Origin: Histoplasma ohiense
Taxonomy: Eukaryota > Ascomycota > Eurotiomycetes > Onygenales > Ajellomycetaceae
DNA: 64,000 nt
Assembly: GCA_017607445.1 (NCBI GenBank)
Contig: JAEVHH010000001.1
Coordinates: forward strand, 4,340,001-4,404,000
Direction: 5' to 3'
The translations under genes and the position numbers were made by a program. Position 1 is the first letter of the stretch, and each line of letters begins with the position of its first letter. The notes beneath the pieces were generated by a model, which did no database searches, had not been told where the DNA came from, and saw only the letters and a program-made list of their open reading frames with translations. Below are positions 35,595-48,149 of this stretch, piece after piece.

Positions 35595-37914
35595 TTAAAA
35601 GATTAACTTGACTTCGATTCCAGAGGACGTCGAAGTTGTGGACGAGTCACCATCCGTGCTAGCATCCAATGAGCAATCGCGGACCTCAGAGATCTCAGCG
35701 GCCATGTCTTGTCCTTCGGGGAGCTCATTGACGATATCATCATCCAGAATGACATGGAGCCCATTTCCACGAAGGCAGAGCGCCCGAACAACACGCGATG
35801 CATCGATCTTGCATTTTTTGGAGATGACATGAACAAGGTCCTTGGCTGTGCGTTGTGAGAGATACACGGCATGATAGTAACCATCCGGGACTTGGTTGCC
35901 ACAAGGCTGTCGTATTTGTACGTAAAAGCAGGAAGCTGCCAGTAAAAAATGTTAGACCAGTCATGGGCATGGACGATAGGGTGGCTCAACGGGGAGGAAA
36001 GATGGGAGGATACGTACTGGGCTTCTTTGGGACGACTAACGGCGGCTGGTAGGTGGCATCGACATCCATCGCTTCGATCCAGCCATCATTACCAGAGCGA
36101 CCGTCAGCCGAAACCTTTTGGACCTTCACTGGGTGGCTCAAGTACCGACCATTGTTACTAATATGCTGCTGGCTATCGGAATCCTGTTGTGAAACGCTAG
36201 ACCAATCCATCGAGTCGTGGCGGGAGCCGTCATAGACCTGTTGCTGATGAGGAAATCCTGTCTTGGGGTCGAAAGAGTTATGAGAAGAGCTGAGCGAATG
36301 GTTGCTAGTTGCGGGAGACAAGACATGCTGGGATGTTATTGAGGATGCGTCCGCGTTATTTCGGGACTCCCAGCCTATCGCGGGCGGGAACGTTTCGTCG
36401 CTAATTCCGAGGTGGACTGGGAATAGGTCTGGATCATCATTGGGGTCTCCCTTCAAGTTGAGAGCGCTGAAGGGGCGAGTGGATGAAAACATGTCCTTTA
36501 AAGTACAGAGCTTGACGTGGAGGTCGTCTTCCAGGCTTGATTTTCCTGACTCATTGTTGGAATCACCCGACCACCCTCTTTTATGCCTTGCAAGCTTTCC
36601 TTTGACGAAAGAGCCGCTTCTTTTTCTCCTATCATAGCCAGACCCAAGTTCAGCCTGGCTGATCTGTTGTTTCAACTTATCGATAAGTTTTTTCACATGC
36701 GCGACATCATTTGAGAGCTTTCGCTCCGCACCATGGTCTCGAAACAGCTTAACTTTGCAGTAGCACACCTCAGGCCGGTCTTCAAGAGGTGGATCGCCAT
36801 GACCCATAGATATAACCTCTGTTTTGGCACATAGACGGACTGGAATTCCCTTGACACCCTTGGAATGGCTGAAATCAGTGGACAGGAAATTGAAACGAAC
36901 TGATATCGAGCAGCATGGGTTCCCGGTTGCAGGGTTCGGGGACCAAATAACAGAGAAACCGTCAAAATTAGATGTTTCCAGATGAACCTGGGAAGGCCTG
37001 ATGTCTCCATCTCCGCCTTGGTTAGGGTCAACGTGTTCAACAGCCAATAGCTTTCCGTCACGGTGATGAGCTTCGTTGGACCCACGGCCTTCCTTCCAGA
37101 GCTGCCAGCAACTGGATGGCTTTGAGCGTTGTTCATCATCCTCAAAAGAAATGCGAATATAAGTGCGATATTTTAGAGGTTGCGCGCCTGACGTCATTGG
37201 CGCAGTATCCAGAACAGACATTGTGTATGCTTGGCCTTTGTTGAGATACGTAATGGGGATCTCATCGGGGTCTTTGACCATCGCTGTTGCTGCCTTGAGC
37301 GTTACATTGAATCGGAAGCTGAAAGCAGAAATGTCAGCTCGAGTCTTTCTAAATTATAATCCGCAAATGGGAACCTATGAATAAGGAGGAACTCACTTCT
37401 CACCCCCGGGAGTCGGATGATTGTCAACAGGCGTTGACAGACCGATACCGTGAGGGATCAATCCAATGTGGTTAGTAGTATTCACCCCATTAATAGGCGA
37501 ATTCTCAACATGCAGCGGGTCGTATCTTGCATCTCGATTTACGAAACCGCTCGGAGTATAGGGGGGCGGATGATGGAAAGAGTCGACGCCATTTGCTGGG
37601 TGGGGAGTAAATGAATGAAATGAATTCATGTCGATTGCAGACTGCATCGCAGCTGCATCGGTAGCTGAAGTTGCGGGAGGGATTGAAAGCGGACTAAGTA
37701 AATTCAGTGCCATCCCGGGAGTAGAGAGGTCAGGTACTTGGGAATGGCAGGAAATGCCCATGCCGGTCGGTGTCGCGGTATAGTAGGTGGAGGGCTGGTT
37801 TGCAAGCGACGTGAACGCGTAAGAGTTGGGGTCCATTATGGAAGGGGTAAATCTCCAATGATCCGGCAGGCCTTTTGGTGTTTGTTCTGTGGCTTTGTTT
37901 TCTTCAGAGTCCAT
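35595..37914 (-). CDS. CP2/Grainyhead-like transcription factor
   Basis: Nuclear DNA-binding protein; fungal Grainyhead-like factors are implicated in cell-wall remodelling and conidial separation. Exons on the minus strand are 37914-37397, 37318-36018 and 35935-35595; 719 residues. A Pro/Ser-rich N-terminus (about 170 residues) precedes the CP2 DNA-binding domain, which starts in exon 2 with FRFNVTLKAATAMVKDPDEI and PITYLNKGQAYTMSV and runs through FDGFSVIWSP and CAKTEV. A linker follows. The last exon has the C-terminal ubiquitin-like fold seen in the family (RTAKDLVHVISKKCKIDASR). I chose the Met at MDSEENKATEQ. An in-frame ATG at 37974 lies right at a probable 5' UTR intron acceptor (CCCTAG) and would add 20 residues. 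A leader intron (GTGAGT donor near 38046) is likely. Both flanks are very long gene-free stretches. Confidence 0.92.
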
Positions 37915-40900
37915 CGTTGCTCTATTACATTTCGTTCTCAATAATACATGTAAGCAACTCCTGAACGTTACCATCTAGGGAAAATACGATTATGATCATT
38001 TTTTTCTGCTCCTTTCACTGGTGGACAAACAAGAAGTAGAACTCACCTTTGTGGGGTAGCCTGTTTCATGGGCGCATCAGCTAAAATCTTGCCCGGAATG
38101 TTTTGGGCTGTTGTCGAGCCAACTCCAGGGCAAATCTCGGGAAATTTTTGTTTAAAATTAGAATAGAGCTCCTCCCCCGGTTTCTGTGAACTTTTCCTGT
38201 ATACCGCAGAAGAGCTTAAGCTAAGAGGACCTTTCAATTGCGCCTGGAGTATAAAACCGTGCTGTAATCGACTGGCAGTATTCTATTCCACGTACCGGTT
38301 GCGAAACATTAGGAGAGACCGATAGAAGCGAACGACCCTGGTGGTGAAAGAGAAAAAAAAAAAAAAGGAAGTGAAAAGAAGAGAAGAAAGGCGACGGGCG
38401 CAACGGCAACGCCGGTAATCAATTGCTGCGCACGGGTATCCAGGAAAAAATCCAGCACATGTGGGGGGAAGTTTATTGTAGCTCCAAAGACTCCGTTCTG
38501 GTAAGGTGAAAGCTGTGCAACTCGGATCGCAATGTGTCGACGAGATAGTGAAAGCTATACTATAGAACGGAGATGAAGGGAAAGAGCGTACACAGAGCCA
38601 GGACGGAGCTTATCAGGAGGCCTGTTTAGAAGGGAAGAGGAAGAAGGGAGGACGACAATGGGGGCAAGGGAAAGGAGTTCCAAACTTTTCTTAAATCTGA
38701 GTTCCAGCGGCGAGGAGATGCAAATATATGGCATGGGGATCAGAGGGGGCGATGTCGTCAGACGCCGGGAGCTGGGTGATACCAGAAAGGTTAACGAGGG
38801 CTGCAATCTAAAATTAGTTTTTGCTAGTGGGCAAAGTGGTGACGACTATCTGAATAATAGCCTCTGGTATCGCGCACTAGCTCAGACACAGACCGGCGAG
38901 AGTTGAGATGGGACACTCCGAGTCAAGCATCCTCTGGAACCGTGAGAAGATTCTGATTGGGCGGGCATTTTGAATTTGCGGGAGTCTTGCAGTTCTCCAC
39001 GGTACAGGATCAGGGGTGGTGTGATGTGGGAGGATCGCTTTGGAGCTGTTCGCTGAGAGGTACATGATGAATACTTCGGACCCAGCCCATGCAGTCGATG
39101 TCGATATCCCATGTATCATCATCATAGAAGTGGGTTAGGGATGGAGCAGGGCCAGGTTCCACGCCAGGCCGATGTAGACGCCGTCAGATGGTGGGGTGTA
39201 AAACAAGCCAGGCCGTCGCAGGAGAGCTTGGCGCAAGCCTCAAGTCGCAGCTAGTAAGGGTCGATGTCTCCAACCTGGCCCCTGGCTGAGCGCACTCGTT
39301 AGGTCATAGAGATCATGGACTTTTGGGTTATGACGGACGGAGCGCTGAAAGAGACAATACCGGGCGATAACAATGACGAAAACATTGAAACCGATACCCC
39401 GATGATTTTTTCATTGGCCTCGGAACTCACCACAACAACTTCTTAGAATGCTCTCCTCCACACACGCTTCCGCCCCCCAGCACTGTCCTCGTCTTATCGT
39501 CCCCTTGTACTTGCCAGAGGGCCATCATAACAACGTATTGTCGTGGCTTGTTAACGCGGCCCCAGCGACTTCGGCGATTAGGGCCCTCCTCTCTCCTTGG
39601 GAGCTTCGTTTCCTTCCCTACTCTGGCAAACGTTGCGCTGTCCTATCCACTCATCCTTTCCGCAGGTAACCCGTCGCCCCCATTTTTTCCCCAGGCTGTT
39701 GGCCATGAGAGGCTTAGAGCGTTCCGATCCACGGTTATCGATCTAATCTTCGTTCCAGTGGAGTTGGGACGGGTTGAGGTTCTCTCTCCGTCTTTCGCCA
39801 TCAAGCAATTTCCGAGGTCGTGCGGGGAGCGCCACACGTTGGCCTGCGCCACATTGATACCATAGTCCCCACGCCACAGATATGATGTCATATCACCACT
39901 GTTTCACGCTCGCTATTGGTTACTAGTCATACCTTCCCCACCTCTGCAGACGGCAGATTATTAGAGATACGGCAAGTCGCTGTGGGTCACCCGAGTATAT
40001 TTTTTTTTTACTCGAAATGTCGACTCGGTGGACCATATATAAAATAAAAAGGGTTGGAGAGTGAGTAATTCTTCAAGCCCATGTTTCGAGTTCCCGTGGA
40101 TGGAGCGCTCGTTTGACTCAAATAACTGCTTACTAAGTAGGTTTCTACTCTAAATAAAAATAGTCAAACGGATCAGATATAGCTTTACAAGATCTGTACA
40201 GATTCTGACGGTATTTTCCCGCTCGAGTCCAGCTCCATTTCGCCTCTTCGGCCCCCTGAATATATATCTACATCGAAATAAATATAAAGATCCAGATGGC
40301 AGAACAACACATCGAGAACATCTAGCCTTGCTCTGGAACAAGAGGAGGGGGAAAAACAAAATAACCAAGAAATCTACTCCACTCGCGATGTTTTTCTCGT
40401 CAACCAAAAAAAAAAAAAATAAATAAAAATATGAGTGAATGAAAAACGAAAAAAGAGATCAATCAGAATTCAAAGTGAAATCGCCCTATTAGCGCGAGGT
40501 ATGTGGCTGTCCACTTTTTCCTCCTCCTTCACACTGATAACCAGTACCTACTATGATAGGCTGGTTAACTGACCCTTCTAAACAATGAATTGAGGCTTGA
40601 GGCACAGACACAGGCACAAGCAAGAGAAGGCATGATGTGTGCAGAGCAGGTCCATGAGCGTCTTGAGCGGCGCTAGTATCGAATAGCGCGACTCGACCTT
40701 CCTCTTTTTTCCCCCGTTCATCCCAGTGGTTCTGGCCCCAGAGTGCGCAAGGCGCCCAATGCTCAACCCATACACAAAATGCAAAGTACCGTAAAGTACT
40801 CTCTGTACATGACCATGTGCATGTACAGCACATGTATATGATAGTTTCGCAGATTCTCTGGCATATAACAACTGTGTTACTCTGTGTACTCCGCACGGTA

Positions 40901-43900
40901 ACGAACATAGATGGGATAACAGGGAAAGCTGGGGGAGGGGGAGGAAATCAAAAAAGAGGGTTGAGTACACGGGCCTTCTCCTGCCACCCTTTCTGATCTC
41001 CATGCCAGTCTACACTGACTCTACAGTGTATGTACCGTACAATACCTGCGGTATTCTCCGCAGGATCTGCGACTTCTGGATCGCTGGCCCATCTCCCGGT
41101 GTCTCTCTAATGTAGATTCTAGATCGGTAGGAAGAAGAACCAGCAGCAGGGAGTCCAGGGCAAGGCAGGGGGCTGGTCCCTGGGCACTGGGCACTGGGCA
41201 TTGCCAACTCTGCCTAGATCATCACAACAAAAAAAAGAAAAGAAAAATTGCTGCCGCAAAGGAAAAACAAATAAATACAGTGCTTTCATCTTCATGGGGA
41301 AAATGTGCGACGTTACCCAGGTGTGTAACGCGAACCGCAAGGCCTGAAGTATCCAATATCAATTAAGCTCAAGACACCCACTTCAGCCGTTGTTGTTTCG
41401 GTGATACTGCTTGAAATGGGAGCTGGAGAAGCATGCCCACCTTTCGACCAATAACAATTTTCTGGGCGAAATAGCGGAATAATTTCCGGGGCATACAACA
41501 GCAGCGCAAGTACAGAGTACCCGCCCCTTACATCTCCTCTATGATATGTGTCGCCCTCCACACGCCAGCGCGCAGGATCTCGTTTGCCTGATATGGCTTC
41601 GAGCATGTAACTGGTTATTCAACGAAACCATTAGCTAAGTATATTGAACCTCATAGTTAAGACTTTGTGACCAGGGTAGCCCGTCCACCGAGCGAGGGAA
41701 GAAGGAATCTTCTGAAACGGGGCATTGACTGCCTACACTGCCAACATAGATGCTTAACGAGGCAATTGAAGGAAGGGGTGCTAAGATGCGCGATCAAGTA
41801 GCTCATCACATCTGCATCCACCGGGCCAAAAGTAAACACTGCCTGCCGTTCAATTGCAAGCCTGACGGGGCCTGGTCCAACAGCTCAAACGAAATCACAT
41901 GGAGGTGGGCCGCCACAGGTCATTGCCAGGATGATATGGAAGGAGTCTGCGGGTATATTAGCCCAATGGTTCAATGCTGTCCCAATATAATAATCGCCAT
42001 TGCGTCGCCCTTTCTTGTGTGTCATTAATCAACAACTGACAGAAAAGTTTCCACTGCAAGTTGCTGCGTGTGTTATTCACATGCCTGCGCTGCCGTTCCT
42101 CCCTGGCCAGCCGACAATATCGAGTTCCCCACCCCATATATCACTTCCAGCAAAAGACAAAAAATAAAAATACCACAAAATAATAGTAGTGATAATAATC
42201 ATAATAGTAATAGTAATAGTAATAGTAATAATGGATGCGACCCACATCGTAGCCAGCCAGCGGAATATAAAAATCCAATCACAGCGAACAGAAGTGCTGA
42301 GTCCGTCAATTGTCGCATCCTCTGGCAGTCAGCTCTCGGCTTCTCGGGGAGGGCCTAGGCAATTAGTGCATCGTTTCGGGGGGCATGCCTCTCCTCCTCC
42401 TAGTCCTGAGTCCACAGAAACTAAATTTACCAGGGCTATATTATTGAGTCCACACGCCGGGCTCCTCAGAGCCTATGACATCAACCATCCGCTTATCCTG
42501 GGAGGAGCTGGCCATCTTGGGGGAAAAAGGCGGGGTGGGTGAGGCTCTGGCGCGGCGCCCATTATTTTGGCGACCTCCAAACCTTCATTCCGAGTCGTCG
42601 CCTTACCTCGAGTCTTTCTGAGGCTGCATCATGGGTAGCTGTTTGCGAATCGTCCCCCTCTCTCCTCCCATTTCCCCCCCACCCCGCACCCCGTGTTGGA
42701 TTTCATATTGAGGGGCGGCATTTCGTCATCAATGGAGGCTTTTCTTGGCCGAGACCCGACATGGCATCACATTGGCAGATCAGATTGCGATATTCCACCC
42801 GCTGGGCTGCTCATACATATACATACATATATCGAGCAACATGCCTAGAAGGAAAGAAAACAAATCATAGATGTTTCTGCATGACAGTAGGCCTGGCGCC
42901 CCCTTTGTGGGGCAATCTGTGAGCAATAACTCATTAGTTCGTCGAGTCAAAGAGGGTGCAAAAGACAGCACAGAAAACAAACACTAACACACACACACAC
43001 ATACACACACGCACAAAAAGGGTCATATCATACTATGTTCGCAGGCAATAAAATTAATATATAAAAAAGCAAATATGGAGCAGCAGGGGTCCACTATCAG
43101 GAAGGCGAACCCTGTTGGCTCTAGGACTTCAAACACTCCTCCACCAGCCAAGCAGAAAACAAAGCAAATAAGGATCAAAAACCATTACCTAAACCCTCGT
43201 GCGCAGCGTTCTCCACCAACTAATGCGGAGGGTGGGCGTCCCACCACTGCGTCTGCCAGGTCCGCTCTGTAAAACTGCCAGCCATTTCCGTAGCGCACGC
43301 AGATGATGTTTCTTCTCGTACAGGAGAATATCGAGGGCGGATGGAAGTCCCGATAGCCCCATCCTACTAGTATGTACGGAATAGCATGTACGCAACAGGA
43401 AAAGCCGGATAGCGGCAAGGATCCTCCTGCTCCTTACAGAACTCAGACCCCTTTTGGCAATACCGAATTGCTCTTTGGGCTTTGTTGGTGGTTCATATTC
43501 TGTTTAAATGATTATTGATTAACAGATTGATTAACAATGGTGTTGGTTGTATTCTTTGGTATCACAGCCAATCAGCACCATACTATCCTTGAATAATAAG
43601 GTTGCTTCCCGAACTTATTACTTTTACCAGCACAGAGTAGCTCAATAAAGTTGACAACCTAGAGCGTTCAGGGTCCAGATAACTAGATGGTATTGTACTG
43701 TACTTTCCTCCCTAACACTAAGAGTGAAGCTGAATCTCGCAATTGCTTCCTGGGGTTTCCGTTTTGAGCATACTTCGAAGTGGAAAACTGTCTTGCGGAA
43801 TCGGCGGAGAACTCGATAGAGACATCTCGGGATATTCCCAAAAAATTCCGAAGACGACCAAAAAGCAAGACGCTCGCTCTGGCCCTACCCGTTGTTCCCC

Positions 43901-44792
43901 ATGGCTTAGTCCGGCTCTGTGTTTCCAATTCCAGCAATCATTGCCACCGATCGACAGCGACAAACCCTGAAACCCGGTACGCTGCAGACTGGATAGACTG
44001 GATAGACTGGGGCGTTCATGCACGACGAGGAATGCGCATGTTGTAGCAAAACTGAAGGGCAAGGACGATGCAAGGGCGTAGCAGAGATGTTGAGATTTTT
44101 CAAAGATACGATGCCCAAGTGCATCTTAAAAAGGGGGTAGCAGGTAATCCCTAATTGGGGAATTTTTTGGCCCATCGACCGAAGATGCACGGAGCTTTGC
44201 GATTCTATCAGACTGAGTTTTGAAGCTGATCGCGATGCGGATCTTGCATACCCGCGATGTTTGCTTTTTGCTTATATTTGCTTTTTTTTTCATGCCTTCC
44301 TTGTCCATCATCTGGGGGGTGACTGATCAATTATTACCAAAAAACCGGCCGGATCAGTCGGAAGCCAGGATGGATGAGCAACCCAAAGACAGCTTCGCTT
44401 TCCTTGCGCAAAAGTTGATATAATGGAACAAACGGGCATCTAAGTCCGCGATGCTCAAACTAATCAAGATGACCCTGCGTCCGAATTTCGCTGCGAAAAC
44501 ATGGTTTGACCATTGTACCCAACAGGGAGCTGTGGGAGAAAAAATAAAAATAAAAATAAAAAGTTATCGCCAAACTACATCTGTGGCTTAACTTCTCAGC
44601 GATGAAGAACAGCGTAAAAGAAATCATTGTCAAAGACGATGGAGTTTCTTTTTCTATATGTTATGTTATTGCTTTGTTGCCCCTGTCCAGGGGCAACCCA
44701 AAGCCTAGGCCAGCTAGCTCCTGGTTGAATGCCTTTCCGAAATCAATATATGATAAACTCCCTTTTAGAAGTCAAGTTACGGGCCTGCCTCC

Positions 44793-44820
44793 TTTTTTTT
44801 TTTTTTTTTTTTTTTTTTTT
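44793..44820 (+). repeat. Poly-T run, 28 nt
   Basis: Uninterrupted T homopolymer in the gene desert. Such runs may reflect retroposed poly-A tails on the other strand, but no element is recognisable next to it. Confidence 0.9.
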
Positions 44821-46375
44821 GCCCGTGATCTCATGAGATGGGAGATGTATTGGTACAGTACATCGCGGTTCCCTTCCGCAGGACAGCTAGCTACTTTGTA
44901 TACACAAATGACAATTTGTCGAAGAGGGGAGGCCATTGACAGGCAATGAATGTTGGAAGTCTTCCATCATATCGGAAACCAATCGCCATGGCAAAACCAA
45001 GGACAGGAAGCAGGCGCGTGGGCGAACAAGGGTCCTTCGCCTCTTCCTCAACGGCCACCCAGCAAACGCCGATCAGAGGGCCCAAAACGAAAAAAACGGA
45101 TAGCGAGGATACCACATAAAGAAAGCCTGAATAATAATCATCTCGCAGCTCATTGATCAATATCGATCGATGATCAGGAGCGGAAGGCCTCGCCGTTTCA
45201 GGGCTGGGAGAGCGGGGAAGCTGTGGCGTGGCCGCCCCTCACTCGGCTTCGTCTTTCGTTGGTGTTCGATGCTCTGATTGACCAAGGCCCGACGATGGAG
45301 GCTGCCTTAGTGCACAGCGCCGTCAACTTAAAACTCTGCAAAGGACTGCCAAGACCTGCATTCCGAGGAACGTGTTTGGCTAGGGAGGTGATCATGTTCA
45401 TCTGAGGGTTCGTGGTTGCTCTGGTTTCGCTCTCGAGTCAAGAATAATGTGCGACGCCCAGTTCGTCGTTCGCATTTCGCGTTTTTCTTTTTCTGTATAT
45501 ATAGAAAAGCATTCTCTGCAGAAACCCAGAGGATGATAGATATGATCGGACCAGTGGCTGAGGAATGAGTGATTGACCAACGCTAAGAAGCAAAGGGGCA
45601 GCGTGCAGCTACTTTGGGAGTACATCTGGGCTTTGCATGGGGCCGGGCGGAAGTACCTGGCATGTACTCTGTGCTGCTGCATCTCGTTCTGTCCATTTCT
45701 TGGATGTGCTGCGCCCAAGCTTCGTCGTCTGGATAGCTAACGAGCTGGCTAGCGATCGCAAATTTTGGCGCTCAGCAGGCCTACCCCTGCAAACTGTGCC
45801 AGAAGACTAAAATAATAGAAGCTACTGAGTATAATAGTAACAAAGGACAAAGAAAAAATACCCTTATCATTCGTCCTCCAATCCGAGAAACGAGCATTCT
45901 CGCCAAAGAGGACGCTGCCCGCAATAATACCGACACAATAACGACAATGCATTATTCTGCATCCCAAGTCGCCACCTCCTCATTTCCCAAATGCATCGCA
46001 GAACCCATACTCGGGAAAAAAAAGAGACAAAAGCTAGCAAAGCTAACCCTTTACAGTACTTTATGCAGCATCATAAAACCAGGGCGTAGCTTGATGGAAA
46101 CCCCTTTGCGATCGCTCACACTCACCCACACTGTCCGCATTGCCCGCACTGCCCATTCTCCTCACTCACTCACACTGGGGTTTCCCCTCTGCCGAGTCCA
46201 CAGCCGACAGGCGTTTCGGATACGGACGGTGTCTTCAGCTGGAATGTCTTCGCCCTCTCGGCCCAGCGTGCCGATCACTTCTGGACTGACAAGGGCGATC
46301 CGACCAGCTCGAGGCCTCAAGTCCTCAAAGGCCACCACCACCCAGCCTGGCTGGGCCCGCCACCACCTCCCTAGG

Positions 46376-46407
46376 CTCCAGGCTCCGGGCTCCGGGCTCC
46401 GGGCTTC
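46376..46407 (+). repeat. CTCCGGG heptamer tandem repeat
   Basis: About four consecutive copies of GGCTCCG-type heptamers, the first with an A variant. Confidence 0.8.
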
Positions 46408-46990
46408 ACTTTCCCCCCTCCCTTCTGTCTGTCCTTCTCATTCAACCCCGCAATGGAGCCAGGGGAGACCCCCAAGGGACAACAAGACGATCGAGGAAAT
46501 AAATCAGAAACATCAACAAATCTAGACCCAGCCACATGCAGAGAGAAGGACATGATGAAGTAGAAGAAGCAGCAGAAGAAAAGGAGAGAGAAGAAGAAGT
46601 TGTGCCACACACTGTTTTGTGTTTGCCCTCGGACTTGGTTATGAATCATGAACCATGAACCTTTTCCTCCGTCTCTGTTCTCGTTATTATCATCTCTCCA
46701 TCGCATTTCTTCATTATAAAACCAGGGCGAGCATGGGGAGACGAGGAAGCGTCGCGGAATGTCTCGCTCTCGGTCGAAGTGGCAAAAAGATAGGGGTTCA
46801 ATCGCAACAAGATGAGATGCTGGCGGGTGCGAAATCATGCTCCTGATCAGCGGCCAGGAGTTACGATTTACTTGTCCTTCTGGTCTGCTTCTTGTTGGTC
46901 TCCCTTTACTCGAGGACTGCGCAGCTGGCAGACGGGAAGGAACCGTTGTGTACAGAGTACTATATGAATACATATATGGCTAACGGGAAC

Positions 46991-47040
46991 ATTCATTTAT
47001 TTATTCATTCATTCATTCATTCATTCATTCATTCATTCAT
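46991..47040 (+). repeat. ATTC tetranucleotide microsatellite
   Basis: About eleven ATTC units, the early ones varied to ATTT, in the gene desert. Confidence 0.9.
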
Positions 47041-48125
47041 AAATCCCAAGGCATGGCCTACTCGAACATATCGACCCTTGCCTGCCATGTATCTCACTCC
47101 TTCATATTCCGCACGGAGGGGCAATGAATGAATGTACTGTACAATACTTCGAACCCAGAGCGGGAATAGCATGTGCGAATGATAGCCACCAGTCAGTCAC
47201 CTTCCCCCTAAAGGAAATTTGACCATACAATAGGGCTATCAAAGGTTCTTCATCAAATCTGGTTTTTTGTTTATTTATTTTATTTTATTTTATTTCCTGG
47301 CCTCGACCTGTCTCTCCACTTACCATCAAAAACGAAAGAAACACTTTGCGTTCGCGCCTCAACCCCGGATGGGCGCGCGGGCCTCCCACCTCCAGAAGTT
47401 AAACAGGTTAAGGCGCGCCTGGACAGAAGCAGGGACCATGTGCTGCAGCTATTCTATCGCCTTTCCGTGGTACAAGATCCCCCCCTTGGGTTCGGAGCGG
47501 ATACCAGTCTGTCCTAGAATATTGAGGCACCTTTCCCTGGGAATTGAAAATCAAACCCATCCACACAAACACCAAGCACCTGTTGATGAGGTCATCGTGC
47601 ATATATCTAAGTTTGTGTTGGGCCTTTTTCGATAAGTTTGTCTCTATACCAATTACCCTCCCTTTCCTTATGTTGCTGGAAAAGAGATACGGCGAAATGT
47701 GACCCGTATCTCGGCGCCCGATTTGGAATTACCACAACACCATCGTTTCCCCCCCTTTCATCCCTCCCACCCCTCCCTTCTCGCTTCACTCCCTCGAACA
47801 GTTGAAGTAAAGCGCGCAGACGGCCCTGCTACGAAAAGGCGTAAAGGGAAAAAAAGGAGGAAAGGGAAGCTTAAACCACCCCGTCTGTGGGGTAATTGCA
47901 TTATGTGAGACAAAACATGGAGGAGATCTACGATCAATAGCAGATCAAATGGCAGATCATTTCCTTTGCGATCATTTTGTTTTGTTTTATTTTAATTTAT
48001 CCATTTATCCATTTATTATTATCAGTTGCATTAACATTTACCAAATAATCAAATCTCTCCCCCTCGCCCCTTTCAACATCTCCCATTCTACATGCTACTG
48101 TAGATACGTGTAGATAGATACTGTA

Positions 48126-48149
48126 TTTTTTTTTTTTTTTTTTTTTTTT
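48126..48149 (+). repeat. Poly-T run, 24 nt
   Basis: Homopolymer in the gene desert, a second one of 20 nt being at 48855-48874. Confidence 0.9.

Noticed and set aside
38043..38237. Minus-strand frame as an upstream coding exon of the CP2 gene
   Set aside because: Splicing its GTGAGT donor to the CCCTAG acceptor puts a stop (AGA TGG TAA) immediately, so it is 5' UTR rather than coding.
45947..46525. Open frame of 192 codons
   Set aside because: The composition is Ser/Pro/Arg-rich low complexity from C-rich repeats; no domain, splice pattern or start context supports it.
46740..46815. Possible tRNA B-box (GGGGTTCAATCGC)
   Set aside because: No matching acceptor stem, A-box or anticodon arm could be drawn. 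No convincing tRNA was found in the window.
46371..46973. Minus-strand frame of 200 codons
   Set aside because: It overlaps the heptamer repeat and purine tracts, with no coherent hydrophobic core or motif.
47360..47470. 5S rRNA-like wording (AGAAGTTAAACAGG ... GGACCATGTGCTGCAG)
   Set aside because: Only loosely reminiscent of 5S; the conserved internal control region and terminal stem are not recognisable.
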